A stretch of 64,000 bases of DNA from Chelonoidis abingdonii (lineage: Eukaryota > Chordata > Testudines > Testudinidae), in contig NC_133770.1 of the NCBI RefSeq assembly GCF_003597395.2, positions 81,155,319-81,219,318 on the forward strand, in the 5' to 3' direction. The notes below the pieces were generated by a model, which saw only the letters and a program-made list of their open reading frames with translations, searched no databases and was not told the DNA's origin. Positions within the stretch are counted from its first letter, which is position 1. Every line of letters starts with the position of its first letter. The position numbers and the translations under genes were made by a program. This document shows, piece by piece, positions 1 to 12,149 of this stretch.

Positions 1-510
1 CTAGGTCCCTAGATACTGCTACAAAGAAATTAGCTCAAGCTGCGTATAGTATAGTGTAGTTAATTTACAAACACACACATACATCCAAAATCTAAATATT
101 TTATTTCCCTGCAACTGAATGGAAGAATAAAAGCAGATACTACATAAATCATTAATTGCAGGATGAATAATTTTGCCAACTTCTGAAATTAATACTGAAC
201 TCATTTAATTTTAGACAATTCAGTCAATTCTTTTTGGTTAAAGAACCTTGTCTTTCTAGATCAAAACAAATTCTAGCAATCTGTGAAGAATTCAGTAAAG
301 TTTCCCCCACTTCCTTTTCCAGGAGAATTGAGAATAGAAGGATTTTCTCACAATATAGTCCATCCCTATAAAGATTTTTACTCTCTTTCCCAGTGCGCCA
401 TGAAAAGCTATACAAAACACTGTAAAATTTAATATAATACAAGTTAGAACTATACACATGTAGCTAGCAAGCAGTTCTGTCACTCTGGCTTTGTCTTCTC
501 TGGAAAAAGG
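1..510. other. Unassigned AT-rich sequence
   Basis: No gene, repeat end or open frame above background is recognisable. Short open frames here show no protein family signature and are taken as chance. Confidence 0.5.
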
Positions 511-1560
511 GTGAGTTCTTCTTTGAGTGCTTGCTCATGTTGATTTCATTCCAGGTGTGTGCGCAGTGCAAGTGGACAGTCGGAGATTTTTACCTTAGTG
601 GTATCTGTAGGGCTAGCTGTGGAGCCCCCTTGAGTGCCGCACTCATGTGCTGGTATATTCTGACCCTAAGCCCTCTCAGTTCCTTCTTACCACCCGTGAT
701 GGGTGGTCCAAGCATCGCAAGAGCATTAGTGGTTCTTACAAGCCATTGTTCTGTCTTCTTTGTATTTAGTTGATAGGTACTTTCTTAGACCATTACGTTA
801 AGTGTTAGAGTAGTAGTTTAGGAGTTAGAGTCCCTCGGAGCAGGCCATGCCCAATTCACCAGGCTTTAAGCCATGCTCATTGTGCAGCAGGCTGATGCCC
901 ATTAGTGACCCCCACGACAGCTGTTTGAAGTGTTTGGGGGAGTTCCACAGAAAGGACAAGTGCAGGATCTGCAAAAAATGTCACCCTCAAACTCAAGATG
1001 AGTGGTATTTCTGCTTGAGGGCCCTTTGCATGGAGGCTGCACTTCGTCCTGCCTCGCAAGTCTCTCAGATGGACTCTATGCCTGTCACTTTGGCATCGAT
1101 GCACAGTGCACTGACAGCACTGGAATCTACATGGCACAGTTCCCCCTCACTGGTGCCTAAGAAGCAGAAGAAGTTGAAGGGTCCACCGCACCGCAGGAAA
1201 AGGAGGCTTCAGACAGAGCACCTGTGTGTGCACCCCGGAGCAACCCAGGAGCACTGCTGCGGTCTCAACCCCTAGCCCAGCCAGGGATCCACCTCTGACT
1301 CCCAGGAGCAGCATGGGATCCCAGCCCCTTGTAGGGCCATCTGTGCCCGAAGTGGGCCCGGTGGCCAAAGAGCAAGTAGGCTTGCCAGTACCTCAGACGC
1401 CAAGCCAGGCGATAGTCCTGACTAAGGACCATGACATCTAAGGGCAAGGAGTTTATTGGACCACCCTCTAAAGCAGCAGAGTGTCCCTGGTACCTGGACC
1501 GCAGGTGTCGATCCCCATCACCGTGGCTCATTCCTTTATTAATTGAGTAAGTCTTCCACA
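511..1560 (+). mobile_element. DIRS-type retrotransposon, 5' end with gag-like ORF (copy 1)
   Basis: The stretch starts with the TTCTTCTTTGAGTG-type end also found at about 6345 and 58243, followed by a GC-richer leader and then a gag-like reading frame at 847. The phrase CAGTTCCTTCTTAC near 678 recurs in related form in the copies at 6.5 kb and 58.4 kb. No reverse transcriptase or recombinase follows, so the copy is truncated on its 3' side near 1560. The family call rests on the match to the other DIRS copies in the window and on memory of reptile DIRS elements. Confidence 0.65.
847..1275 (+). pseudogene. DIRS gag-like protein, N-terminal part
   Basis: An open frame of 142 codons starts MPNSPGFKPCSLC and carries closely spaced cysteines and a histidine (CSLC, then CLKCLGEFHRKDKCRICKKC at residues 28-47), a pattern that looks like a zinc-knuckle module. 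The spacing C-x2-C-x4-H-x4-C resembles a retroviral-type knuckle but is not an exact match. A Lys/Arg-rich tail follows at residues 105-122. A degraded relative lies at 58649-58855, with similar CNFC and KNWKL residues. It would be the structural or nucleic-acid-binding protein of a DIRS element. It ends early and lacks the later gag block seen at 61 kb, so it is a relic. The ATG follows the DIRS leader directly, which supports this start. Confidence 0.55.
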
Positions 1561-3040
1561 TGTTTCTTGTTTGCCTTTCTCTTTAAGTAACTGCAGTTTA
1601 CAAAGGAGAATTCACAATGGACTCATTTTCAGCCTCTGACCAGTAAAACTGTCTGACTTTTTCAAAGTGTCACCAATGATAGTTGTAAAAAGCCTTCACA
1701 TCAGAAATGGAGTGAATGGAAGAATAGTGGATGGCTTAGATCTTGTGAAAGAATCTTGTTAAATGTTCCTCTTTTGGCACATATTGACTTATCCTATTTA
1801 TTATGTGTGTGAGATTGGATCAATGTAACAAATGTAACATGGAAAGATTCACCTGATAACTTAAAAAAAACATATCACGGGACTCCGCTGCAGGAGAAAT
1901 AGTTTTGTGGGATGGATTCACATTTAAACATATCATGTTAGGAGTTTTGTAAGTCATTTTAAAATAACAACGTTGAAATAAAACAGATCAATAGCAGAAG
2001 TGACTGTACAAACATTTAAAGCAAGAAGCAATAAATGCAAAGGTTTTCAATTTGTGATATTTCTTTGGTTTTCATCTGGAGTTACTGCAGATTCTGAAAG
2101 GGCTTACGGTGCTTTCAGTTTTTCCACATCAGAGTAGGAAACCATGTGTGTATCCGGTGTCATAGCTGATTCTGCAGTGCACTGTGTTGTTATGCTAGGG
2201 ACCTAAAGGATACAGGGAGAAATTGCTCCTTTAGCCAGAACTAGATTGAGAACATCACAGATAGGTGCTGAAGGTGCAGGTTTAGTTTGCTGTTTTTGCG
2301 TCTCGTAGCAGCTTTTTGTAGAATTGTGTTTTATAATCAATAAAGAAGTATATTGCCTTCCCAGTAATTGAGATAGTGTTATATCCACAATTGCCTTGAG
2401 ACAGGGAGGCTGATGGGATTACATTATACAGTGAGAACATATTCTTGAAATGAAATAGTAGATGAAAAACCTATAACCTGACTTCCACAACTCCACTACC
2501 TAATATAGTATTCTGAGTCATTGCTTCCGGCTTGAGAAAGTTAAGTTTCTATTATGCCAAAAGAGGATTAAGAATAGAAATGGATTTTAAATTACTGTAT
2601 ACATAGCACAGCCATGTTGTCTAACCAGATTAATCAGTCCCATAAAAGCAAGGTAATATCCTTCTGGATTTAAAGTAAAAATTTACTTTATACAACGTTT
2701 TCCTCATAACATTTGTGTGTAATAATAAAGCAAGTCTTGCTTTTAAATGTTGTCTGGGCCGGGGGGAGGGGGGAGTCTGAGTGATCATTTTAGAAATAGC
2801 TCTGTCTGTGTACCTTGGAAACATATTAGATAAGACCTAGGCAATAATTTTAAGTGGCAAAACCAACCTTTACGTTCACTATCTACCATGAGTTTTATAT
2901 TTCCAATGGCTTATGTACAAATGACCATATTTGAAGATCCACATTAAGCACAAAATAATCAGCAATATCAGTGGGAAACAATGTATAAAAGAATAGCACA
3001 AGTATGTGGGGACAAAATGACAAAAGCTAATGCACATGCA
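1561..3040. other. Unassigned, probably intronic or intergenic sequence
   Basis: AT-rich sequence with short homopolymers and a G run near 2760-2773. No recognisable gene, transposon end or structured repeat was found. Confidence 0.45.
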
Positions 3041-3044
3041 TTAC

Positions 3045-3562
3045 GACTAGGGCTCCGTGTATGTCACAGAGATCGTGGAAGTCATGGATTCCATGAATTT
3101 CCACAACCTCCGTGACTTCTGCAGTGGACAGTGTGGCTGACCCCAGGGCCACCCAAGTAGCTGGCTCTGGGGCCCATTGCTCAGATGGCCTCAGGGACAG
3201 CCATGCCTGCCACTGCTGGAGCAACTCTGCAGCCAACTGCTCAGGCAGCCCTGCAGCCAGCCACACCGGCTGCCGCTGAAGCAGCCCTGGGGCCAGCTGC
3301 ACCATCCCCTTCACAGGTGGACCCAGGCAGCTGGGCTCAGGACTGCCGAGCAGCAGTTCCTAGGGTGGCCAGAGCAGCCACTGCTCAGTGGTCCCTGGGC
3401 GCCTCCTGCCCCAGCAGTGACCTCTCAAGGCGCCCTATCAGCAGTGCCTCCCCTCAAGATTTAGTCAGGTATTTAGTCAGGACCAGTCATGGGGCTATGA
3501 ATTTTTGTGTATTGCCCTGTCCGTGATGTTTACTAAAATATCCAAGACTAAATTGTAGCCTT
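3045..3562. repeat. GC-rich non-autonomous repeat (MITE-like)
   Basis: A GC-rich block flanked by AT-rich DNA. It opens TAGGGCTCCGTGTATGTCAC and closes near ACTAAATTGTAGCCTTA, which gives weakly inverted ends (TAGGGCT against TAAGGCT). Near the left end GTGGAAGTCATGGATTCCA forms local palindromic sequence. The interior consists of degenerate CAGCC/GCAGC-rich units. The open frames of about 95-113 codons in it are low-complexity Ala/Pro/Gln and are not genes. The superfamily is unknown. Confidence 0.5.
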
Positions 3563-3639
3563 AATTATGACTAGCAAGAGCCATAAAAGGCAATAAGAGG
3601 AGATTCTATATATAGATTAGAAATAAGTGAAAGAAGAAT

Positions 3640-5970
3640 GTAATTGTGGGTCCAATACTTAATGTGGAAGGAAAGCAAATAATATATGACCCAGAGAAGG
3701 CTGAAGCATTTAATGCCCTTTTTGTTTAATTCTTCACTAAAAGGGTTAATTGTAACCAGATGCTTAACACAGTATGAACAAGGGGCAAGACTCTCAGACC
3801 AAAATAGGGAAAGAATAGATTAAAAATCATTAGAAGTGTTAAAGTAATCACGGCATGATGAAATTCAGCCTACCCTAGAGTACTTGTTGAACCAGCCAAA
3901 GCACTTTGTGAACCATTAGCAATTATTTTTGAGAACTCATGGAGGATGCATGAGGTCCCAGAGGACTGGAGATGGGCTAAAATAGTATCTGACTTCAAAA
4001 AGGGGAAAAAAGAGGATCCAGGGAATTATAAAGCAGTCAGCCTAACTTCGTTACCCAGAAATGAACAATCATTTTGTTCCAGCCTAGAGGATAATAAGGT
4101 GATAAGTAGTAACCAACATGGAATTGTCAAGGAAAAAAATCATGCCAAACCAATCTAATTTCCTCCTTTGATCAGCTAACTGGCCTTGTGAATAAAGGAA
4201 AGCAGTAGATGTATATCTGATTTTAGTAAGGCTTTTGTCCCAGTTCCCCAAGCTGTGAAGGCACTCGACTCACCGCTGTGGCGTCTCCTGCTGGCTGTCC
4301 TGGGAACTAGTTTAGTTTGCCCATGTGCCCTCATCTGGTGATGTCTCGCTGCCATCACTTCTTCTCCAGGAAGCAAGTTGTCCCCACAAACACAGTGTCC
4401 TCTTCAGGACACAGCCATCTGGCTGTGTCACACTCTGTTCTCCCCACTGTCCAGCTACTTCCCAGTGGCAAGTGGGGGGGAGGGTCCCAGGCCCACCCAC
4501 TACTGGTCCCAGTCTAGGGACCCTGTAGATGGCAGTCACATGCTGTGTCCCCTTCAACCTCGCAGTCTACTTCCCTGGGCCACTTCCGCGTAGCCCAAGC
4601 ACCTTCTCCACCCTTGTCTCAGGGCCCCAGCCTGTCAGCAGTCAGATGGGAGCTCACTCTCGTTCCCCTGATCCTTCCCAGCACTGCTCTGTCCCAGGTG
4701 CTATCTTCCCTCTTTCTGCAAGGCAGACAGTCCTCACTCCTTGAGCGCCAGGGAGTGACTAAAGCTGCTCTGCCTAGTAGCCCTTCTTATATGGCACAAA
4801 CCGGTCTTCATCGGCTGCGCAATAAGCCCTCTCCTGATTGGTTGCCTCCTGTGCAGCCTCCAAAGTGTTGCTTTAACCCCTTATGGGCCAGTGTGGGGTC
4901 AACACCCCATCACAATGGCCTAGCTGAAATTACTATAAATTGTATATGTAATTGATTGAAAGACTATTTTCAAAGATTAGTTATCAATGATTTAGTGTCA
5001 AATTAGGAAGATACATCAAGTGTCATCTTGAAGGGGTATGTCCTAGGTTCAATACATTAAATATTTTCACTAATCTCTTGGATGATGGTATGGTGAGCAT
5101 GCTAATAAAATTTGATGATACCAAACTGGGAGGGGATGCAAGCACTTTGGAGGACAGGATTAGAAGTCAAAATTATTTTGATAATTTGTCTAAAATCAGT
5201 AAGATGAAATTCAATAACAATAAGTGCAAAGCACTAGATTTAGGAAGGAAAAATCAATGTGTAACTACAAAATGGGGAATACCTGACTGGGCAGCAGTAC
5301 TGCAGAAAGGATCTGGAAGTTAGAATGGTTCACAAATTGAATGAGTCAACAGTGATGCTGTGAAAAAGGGAATGTCATTCTGGGATGTATTAACAGGCGT
5401 GTTATATGTAAGACAAGGGAGATAACTGTTCCACTGTGTTTAAAACATGAGACACCTCTACTGGAGTACTGGATGCAGTTTTGGGCACCACACTTTAAGA
5501 AATACAATAACAAATTGGAGAGCATCTAGAAAAGGACAAAACTGAGACATTTAGAAAACATGATATACGAAGAAATTATATGCTATATAATACATGAAAG
5601 AATTAGGCGTGTTTAATCTGGAGAAGAGAGCTGAGGGTGAACCTGATAAGTCTTCAAATATGTTAATGTTTTCAATAAAGAAGATGGTGATCAATTGTTC
5701 TCTATGTATACGAAGAATAGTACAAGAAGTAATTGGCTTAATTTGCAGTGACTGAGTTTCAGGTTGGCTATAAGGAAAAACTTTCTAACAATAAGGATAC
5801 TTAAGTAGTGGAACAGGTTAGCTAGGGAGGTTGTGGAATCCTAGTCATTGGAAGTTTTAAAGAACATGTTAGACTTGTCAGGGATGGTGTAGGAATACTT
5901 AATTCTGCCTCAGTATGGGGAGATGGACTAGAGGTCCCGTCCGGCTATACATTTTTGTGATTCTATAAGA
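3640..5970 (+). mobile_element. CR1 LINE, 3' part of ORF2 with 3' end, interrupted
   Basis: Translated pieces match CR1 reverse transcriptase: WRMHEVPEDWRWAKIVSDFK with GNYKAVSLTS at 3940-4060 (the region before RT motif A), then TKLGGDASTLEDRIRSQNYF at about 5115-5175. The usual CR1 tail follows: LEYWMQFWAPHF-like at 5460, a WNRLAREVVES-like segment near 5810, and the end TTTTTGTGATTCTATAAG at about 5965. A GC-rich insert at about 4250-4918 splits the element. The copy carries many stops and frameshifts. It would have been the polymerase of a non-LTR retrotransposon. Confidence 0.85.
4250..4918. mobile_element. GC-rich insertion inside CR1, LTR-like or non-autonomous element
   Basis: CR1 sequence stops near 4243 (AGTAAGGCTTTTGTCCCAG) and resumes near 4921 (TAGCTGAAATTACTATAA). 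The material between is much richer in G+C, contains C-rich tracts, and carries no coding homology that I recognise. Its length of about 670 bp and the segment CTTCTTATATGGCACAAA would suit a solo LTR, but no clear TG...CA ends or target duplication could be fixed. The overlapping open frames of 66-136 codons are compositional. Confidence 0.45.
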
Positions 5971-6340
5971 TTCAATTTTCATGTCAAAGACTATTCAATT
6001 TGGGATATTAAGTAGATAAAATGTTGGCAAGAGATTATAGGAATTTCTCCTTTTCAGTAACAGCTGCAAAAGAACTTGTAAGAGAGGGAAAAGTATGTAT
6101 CACAGAGATTAACGATGTACAGAAAACTCCACTCATCATATGGCTCTCATACTGTGCAATCTATTAATATGTCTTTAGTTAAGATTAATCTTCTTCCGTT
6201 TACGAAGTCCATATTTGGATAGAAGATTTGAAAGACTATACTCCTCAATAAATTTGACTTTTAGAAACATATTTTTTTCTAAGATAAGAACTATTTGAAT
6301 TGATCAGAAACTGTTTTGTTTTTTTTAAAAAACAAACACC
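5971..6340. other. Unassigned sequence
   Basis: AT-rich sequence after the CR1 tail. Nothing recognisable. Confidence 0.4.
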
Positions 6341-6341
6341 T

Positions 6342-6595
6342 TATTTTTCTTCTTTGAGTATGTATGTCCCAGTGTATATCCCACAGTAGGTATGCATGTA
6401 CCTAATTTACATAATATTGGATTCTTTCGAATAGTAGTGTCCGGGGTTGTGTCTGTACCCCGTGGCTTCTTGAGCTCCCATGTGAGGGCATAAATGGTAG
6501 AGTGGCTAAGACCTTTATTCAGTCCCTTCTTACTCCCCATGTCAGGAAGATGGAATCTAGTTAGTGTCAAAACCACTACGTCTACAGAGCTTCAA
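6342..6595 (+). mobile_element. DIRS terminal fragment
   Basis: TTCTTCTTTGAGTATGTATG, then a GTAGTGTCCGGGG segment, CTTGAGCTCCCATGTGAGGG and CAGTCCCTTCTTAC, reproduce the order of the DIRS leader seen at 511-700 and 58240-58430. Only the end is present; no gag or RT follows. The minus-strand open frame here is a shadow. Confidence 0.5.
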
Positions 6596-6959
6596 ACTAA
6601 TCCTTTTCTCAGTTAGTTGGTGAAGAAAATATATTTTCACCTTTCTCCCTTATTTTGGACATTCCAAGAAAAATTAGTTTCAAAAGATAAATATATGAAA
6701 ATAAAAAGTAAAATGAGACCCCTTGTACATTGCCTTGTACAGAAGGTTGAGGCACCAAATTGTCAGGGTTCAAATCCTGCTTTTCCTATGATGGTCAGAC
6801 CCCCCTCACGGATGAACACCACTGTTGCCTTTTCAGTCCAGAGAAGAGCCATATCTCAAACGGGCCTGGTGTGCTGGTCTTTTTTTCCTCCAAGACCTAC
6901 AAGTATAGGGACACTTGGCTCAAGTTACATCTGTTTGAGCAATCCTCTTGAGATCAATG

Positions 6960-7115
6960 GAAGTAGAATTATTCCATTGACCTAGCTGCTGACTCTTGGG
7001 GAGTTGGATTGCCTATGCCAATGGTAGAATCTCGCCCATCGACATAGGTAGTATCTACACTGAAGCACTAGAACTGTGCAGCTGTGGTTTTAAGTGTAGC
7101 CAAGTCCTTACTCTG
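6960..7115. repeat. MITE fragment related to the element at 45170
   Basis: The segments CATCGACATAGGTAGTATCT, ACACTGAAGCACTAGAACTG and TTTTAAGTGTAGCCAAGTCC resemble the right half of the palindromic element at 45170-45431, which has CGACATAGGTATCACC and TAGTGCAGATGTAGCC. The matching left end is missing. The superfamily is not certain. Confidence 0.45.
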
Positions 7116-7439
7116 TCAGAGTTTCAGGGACATCCTGCTTCAGAAACAGAAAAATATCTGAGATCTGCAAGGCAGTGATGGGGACTAGCCCACTGACTTT
7201 TGTCAAGCATTTTATACCTCAGATGTAGCTGCCAGAACAGATGTCAAGTTCAGGAAAGCACAACTACAATCAGTGTTCAACTAACGCAGTTGATATTCCT
7301 CATCCTATCATTCAGAAGAAGTACTGCTTTTCAGCCATCTGCATGGGATCCACACTGACACATACATCAAAGAAAGAGTGGTTACTTCTCTACAGTAGCA
7401 TGGTTCTTTAAGATGTTGTCAGTGATTTGGGGTTTTTTC

Positions 7440-7462
7440 TTTGTGTGTGTGTGTGTGTTTGT
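7440..7462. repeat. (TG)n microsatellite
   Basis: A short run of alternating T and G, TTTGTGTGTGTGTGTGTG, bordered by T-rich sequence. Confidence 0.9.
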
Positions 7463-9600
7463 TGTTTTACAAAAGCCACCAGAACTGCACTGGAAGACAA
7501 CTTTTGTTTACTACTTGTATCAGTTTCAAGCTACTGACATAGAGATAAAGAGCTTTATAACCCATTTGCTAATCCCCCGAGTCACCCAGTCAGATTAAAT
7601 TTCTGAATCTGGACAAACTGAATTCCGTATAGTAGATAACTACAATGAAGTATACTGTACTTTACCTTTACCTTTTATATACTTTTTCTTATTGCAAGGC
7701 GTGTGGTTTGAGGGAGAAGGAAGTGTAAATGTTATGGATTAATAGGCTACAATAAGCATTTTTTTCTGATGTGGAGCATTAGGGCATTTCAAAAATAAAC
7801 AATGCCTGTCAGGACAGGATCCGATATGTAATGTTAGCAATCAGCTAAGAGGTACTTTGTGAGCCATGGTATTAATCAAATGTCAAATTCAATTGCATGG
7901 GCATCTTTCTGTCCAGTTTTCACATAGAATTTATTTCTGAGCATGATCAAAGCTTTATTCTTCTTTAGATTCAGCATTAGCTAATTTGGCTTTTGGCAAC
8001 CCATATCCTGGTTTCTATTAAACACCATCCATAAATTGAGATAAGGATTGTGCCAAAACATTTCAGGATTATAGAATGGCAATATACTGTTGGGTGCATT
8101 ATCAAACTGTGTTATAGACTGCTGTGCTGCAAGATTTACTATTAACAAATACTGAGAAGCTTCAAGGATGAAAGATATACACCTATTGTGCTTTGTTCTT
8201 GTGTGTTTTAAATTGGCCGTACTCTGAATCAAAGTGAAGAAAATAATATGGTATTAAAGTATTGCTAAAGTTCTTGTGTGTATTTCATGTATTTTAGAGT
8301 GTTTAAGAGAACAGTTATTTAACAAATGTACTGTAGTATGGCATATTTTTGGCAATATAATGAATATGTTGAATTGCAAAATAGTATTTTTTGATTTTGA
8401 GTGTATATACCTGTGAGTAACTTCATTGCCAGTTTGCAATTAATTATAAAACTGCGTACCAGACGTTGATATTGGGGTCCTTCTCTTTATAAGGTTCTGC
8501 AGGTGTTTCTGGGACCTTGTTGAATGTCAGGTTTCTGTTGATAGATCCAAAGAGGGCAATCTGAGTGGGTGAAGAGATTGAGAGCAAGTACTTTCTTTGT
8601 GTAATAAATTGCTATTTATAATCATGGAATTCACCTTCTTGTTAACTGCCATTTTTTATTTTGTTTCTTTGTTTCTATTCAAAGTGAATCAAAGTTTGCT
8701 GTCCCTGCTTTGGATGTTCCTGGTAACTGGAAGTATAATATAAAAACATTCTGAGTTAGGGAATTCAGTTGTCACAACTGTGACTTGGCTTCTTTAAGCA
8801 TATATATAGTGTTTTGTATTGTTGTACCATATATGATGTTAACTTTCAGGCCTTAACAGTTACCAAATTACTATTGCTGTGGAAAACACAACTTTCTGAA
8901 TGTTTTGACTTCTGTGTGTGTATAATTAAATCATGGTGTTTCACAAAGGTAGTCTGTGGCATTTGATTTTTTTAAAATGAAAGCACAAAGATGTCAAAAA
9001 TTGGGTTGTGTTCCCAACAATGTTCAAAGTTTGAATTGATCGTGTTATTGTTAAATAGCATATTAAACTGAATTTTTTAAGGAGGAATTAAGGAGAGGAA
9101 TGATTGAGTGGCAGGATGCCCAGCAAGTCCACGGCAGCTAAGGATAACATAATTTCAAGAAAATAACACTGTTCCTATGTGTGGATCTTGAGCATTGCAG
9201 GCTGATACAGTATTAAAATTTAGCAAAATACATTCAGTGCAGTATGTGATTTTTCTAATATTTATAATTTCATTATTATTAAAACTTTTACAAATATGTC
9301 AGTTACTAATGATTTTTAAAAGCCACTTCTCAGTTATCAGAGCATGAAAAAAGGGATGGAGGAAAAATACCTGGGCTGGTTAAATCAAAACAAACAAGCA
9401 AGCTGCCAGCCTCCCAAGCCCATCCCTCCTCCACCAACAACCTGTTGTCTTTTGTTGCATATTCAGATATCTCAAAAATGCACCAAAGGAGTTCCTTCAG
9501 AATCTTGAAAAGATGTATCTTGATGCAGAAAATAAGCATGAAAAACTCCAGTGCAAAGCAGAAGTAATTGTTCTGCTCTGTTTGGCACTGGTGAGGCTTC
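7463..9600. other. Unassigned AT-rich sequence
   Basis: No convincing exon, repeat terminus or RNA gene was recognised. The small minus-strand frames at about 7981-8439 have no family signature. Confidence 0.4.
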
Positions 9601-9604
9601 AGCA

Positions 9605-10100
9605 GGAGAATTGTCCTGTTTTGGGCACCACACTTTCAGAACGGTGTGGACAAATTGGCGAGAGTCTAGAGGAGAGCAACAAAAATGATTAAAGGTTTAG
9701 AAAACGTGGCCTATGCGGAATGATTAAAAATAAGGCATGTTAATCTTGAGAAGAGAAGACTGAGGGGGGACCTGGTAACAGCCTTCAAATATGTTAATAG
9801 CTGTTATAAAGATGATGGTGCTCAGTTGTTTGCCATGTCCCTCTGAAGGCAAGAAAAGAAATAATGGGCTTAATCTGCATGAAGGAAGATTTATGTTTCT
9901 AACTATAAAGATAGTTAGGTGCTGGAATAAGTTACCAAAGAAGGTTGTGGAATCCTCGTCATTGGAGGTTTTTAAAAACAGGTTCAATAAACATCAGTCA
10001 CAATGGTCCAAGTATACTTGGTCCTGCCTCAGTGCAGGGGGATGGACTAGATGTCCTCTTGCGGTCCCTTCCAGTTCTGCACGTCTGTGATTCTGTTTTT
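9605..10100 (+). mobile_element. CR1 LINE 3' fragment
   Basis: TTTTGGGCACCACACTTTCA, then GAGAGCAACAAAAATGATTA and GTTTAGAAAACGTGGCCTAT, match the CR1 at 60100-60200 almost base for base. The frame at 9791-10090 encodes the CR1 C-terminus (GRFMFLTIKIVRCWNKLPKK, VVESSSLEVFKNRFNKHQ). The 3' end TTCTGCACGTCTGTGATTCT is at about 10095. It is a strongly 5'-truncated insertion, as is normal for LINEs. Confidence 0.88.
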
Positions 10101-11095
10101 TAAAAAACAAATGTATAAATCCTGGAAAAGTAGGGTCTTACAGATTTTATGATGCATCAAAGGAAATTAGTGGCAAAATTCACATGGACTTAAATGGTGG
10201 AAGATCAGGCCAGATATGGGTAGTTTTTCAATGATAGCTCTAGGAGAAAATCATAGGTCACCGATGCTCACAAAAATATTTTAAAATATTAATAAATCCA
10301 TAGTCTTCCTCTAATTCATGAGTGATTGACTATAATGTACAATAACTTTGATTTAAACATTTGCCAATTGATTAATTATTTACAGTACTTCATATTTTTT
10401 AGAGTATGGGTGGTTTTTTGAACCATCTCATCCTAGTAACAGTATGCATGATGTAACGTAAGAAAAAGCAGTAATCTTTTCACAATTGTATTGGTCAGAT
10501 TATCCATGCTTTGGACTGTACTGACATGCATTTGGTGGAATGCATTTTAATTTAAATATAAATCACCAGATGGAGTCTATTAAACCTTTATATGAACAAA
10601 ATGTTTCTGAATGATTTCTAAATTTAGGACTAAGTTGCAGAAAAAGTGTTATCTTGTTTTGTTTCCTTTCTAATAGTCACTTTTAGAAATTTTTAATAAC
10701 AGGAAGTGAGTGCAGATAGAAGATCCTCTCATTTACAAGGCTAATATTGAAGTGTTTGTTTTTCATTAAAAAAAATAACTACTCTGTTTTTACAGTAACT
10801 TCCTGGAAATATAAACCAGGAACGTAACCAGTTCTCAAAACTATTTTTATATCATCACTCATGCACACGGGTTTGTTACGATGCAGTTACTCAGGAGTGC
10901 TGGGCTGGAATTGATTTAGTTGTACTAGTCATAGTTATTTAAAGTAAATTTAGTACTTGTAAAAATTACCAGATTGGCAGTCTTGGAGACTGAGTCCTGG
11001 TCTATGCTTCAAAATGCTTGCCACTCTAGTTATGTCCATACCAGCAAATCCTCCTAATGTAGAGCACAGCTTATATTGGCAAAAAAAAAAAATGC
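10101..11095. other. Unassigned AT-rich sequence
   Basis: Nothing recognisable apart from an A12 run near 11080. Confidence 0.4.
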
Positions 11096-11099
11096 TTTT

Positions 11100-11180
11100 G
11101 CTGGTATAACTTATGAATAAGAACATAAGACTGGAAGGGACCATTTGAGTCATAGAGTCCAGTCCATTGGCCATTCATAT
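11100..11180 (-). mobile_element. CR1 3'-terminal scrap, antisense
   Basis: AAGAACATAAGACTGGAAGG followed by GACCATTTGAGTCATAGAGT resembles the reverse complement of the CR1 3' terminus (compare the ends at 5930-5970 and 60540-60590). Only the last 70-80 bases are present. Confidence 0.5.
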
Positions 11181-11204
11181 TATCTAGACTTATTATCTAA
11201 TAAC

Positions 11205-11632
11205 AACAGATCCTCATCTGTGTGGGGATGAGGAGCTCACCTGGTTACTCATATTGTTCAGGGCAGGTGGTCACCCCACAAGATCACCTTACACATCAAC
11301 ATACTGGAGCTCAGAGCAGTCAGAAATACTTGTCTCCATTTCATGCCATTGAACAGAGGCAGATGTATCAAGATCATGATGGACAATGTGGCCCGCATGT
11401 TTTATATCAATCGATAAGGAGGAACCAGACCATCTTCCCTGTGTGACAAAGCTATAAGACTATGGAATTGGAGCACACAGTCGTATTCACCTATTTTCAG
11501 TGTAGCTTCCTGTCAATCAGAACATCATATCAGATGCTCTCAGCAGATGTTTCTCACAAGATTTTGAATGGGAGCTAAATCCTTGGTTTCTCAATTGCAC
11601 ATGGTAGGAGACCTCAGCTGGGGTGCTCCCTG
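11205..11632 (+). pseudogene. DIRS ORF2, RNase H-like region
   Basis: Read across several frame breaks, the sequence gives a GWGAHL-like start (11220-11240), ILELRAVRN-like residues (about 11300), an MFYINR-type segment (11395-11415), SLCDKAIRLWNW (about 11440-11475) and IISDALSR (about 11525-11545). This order is the one expected of the RNase H module that follows the reverse transcriptase in DIRS elements; SDALSR corresponds to its conserved end. The same blocks occur at 41.7 kb and 62.6 kb. Frameshifts and stops make this copy non-functional. Confidence 0.65.
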
Positions 11633-11636
11633 CCAA

Positions 11637-11970
11637 TGGTGCCGGAACCAGGAGGGCCAGGAACCATGCTCCCTCAGTTTTTAACATGGGCATAGTTTGG
11701 GGTGGCGGGGGCAGTATTGTCCCCCCAAACTGCAAGCCTTGGGCATGCATGGAGCAGCGCCAACAGGGGATGTGCCTCGAGGTGAGGAAACTGATAACCA
11801 TTATCAGCTCCCCCTCTGCGAAGCGCAGCCCCTGCCGGCACTGCTCTGTGCCTGCCCAAGGCTTGCAGTTTGGAGGACAATGCCACCCCCTGCCACCCAA
11901 AAATATGCCCATGTTAAAAAGTGGGGGGGCATGGCCCCTGGCCTTCCCCAGTTCCACCCACACACTGCTA
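11637..11970. repeat. Long imperfect palindrome (hairpin), arms about 165 bp
   Basis: The left arm CCCTCAGTTTTTAACATGGG...CAAACTGCAAGCCTTGGGCA is mirrored by the right arm CCCAAGGCTTGCAGTTTGGA...GCCCATGTTAAAAAGTGGGG. The centre is near 11803, where CTGATAACCATTATCAG forms the loop-proximal stem. The arms stay similar for about 165 bases, with small indels. It lies inside the DIRS copy between RNase H and recombinase. Two oppositely oriented copies of a short repeat, or a foldback MITE, would explain it. The overlapping open frames of up to 242 codons are products of GC-rich composition. Confidence 0.8.
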
Positions 11971-12149
11971 CAAAGGTTCCAGCACCCTTGCCCCCCAGCC
12001 TTGCCCCTCCCTGGCTCTGGACCCAGTGCTTGTGGATTAAAGGGACCTTGGACTGTCTGTGGGGGCAGGGGAGGACTACAGCACCTACCTGACCACAGGG
12101 CCCTGGGCAGTTGCCCACCTGTAAGGCTGACCCTGCCCCCCCCACCCCA

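Noticed and set aside
6768..6778. GGTTCAAATCC, a tRNA-type B box
   Set aside because: No convincing A box 30-60 bases upstream and no tRNA fold or SINE body around it.
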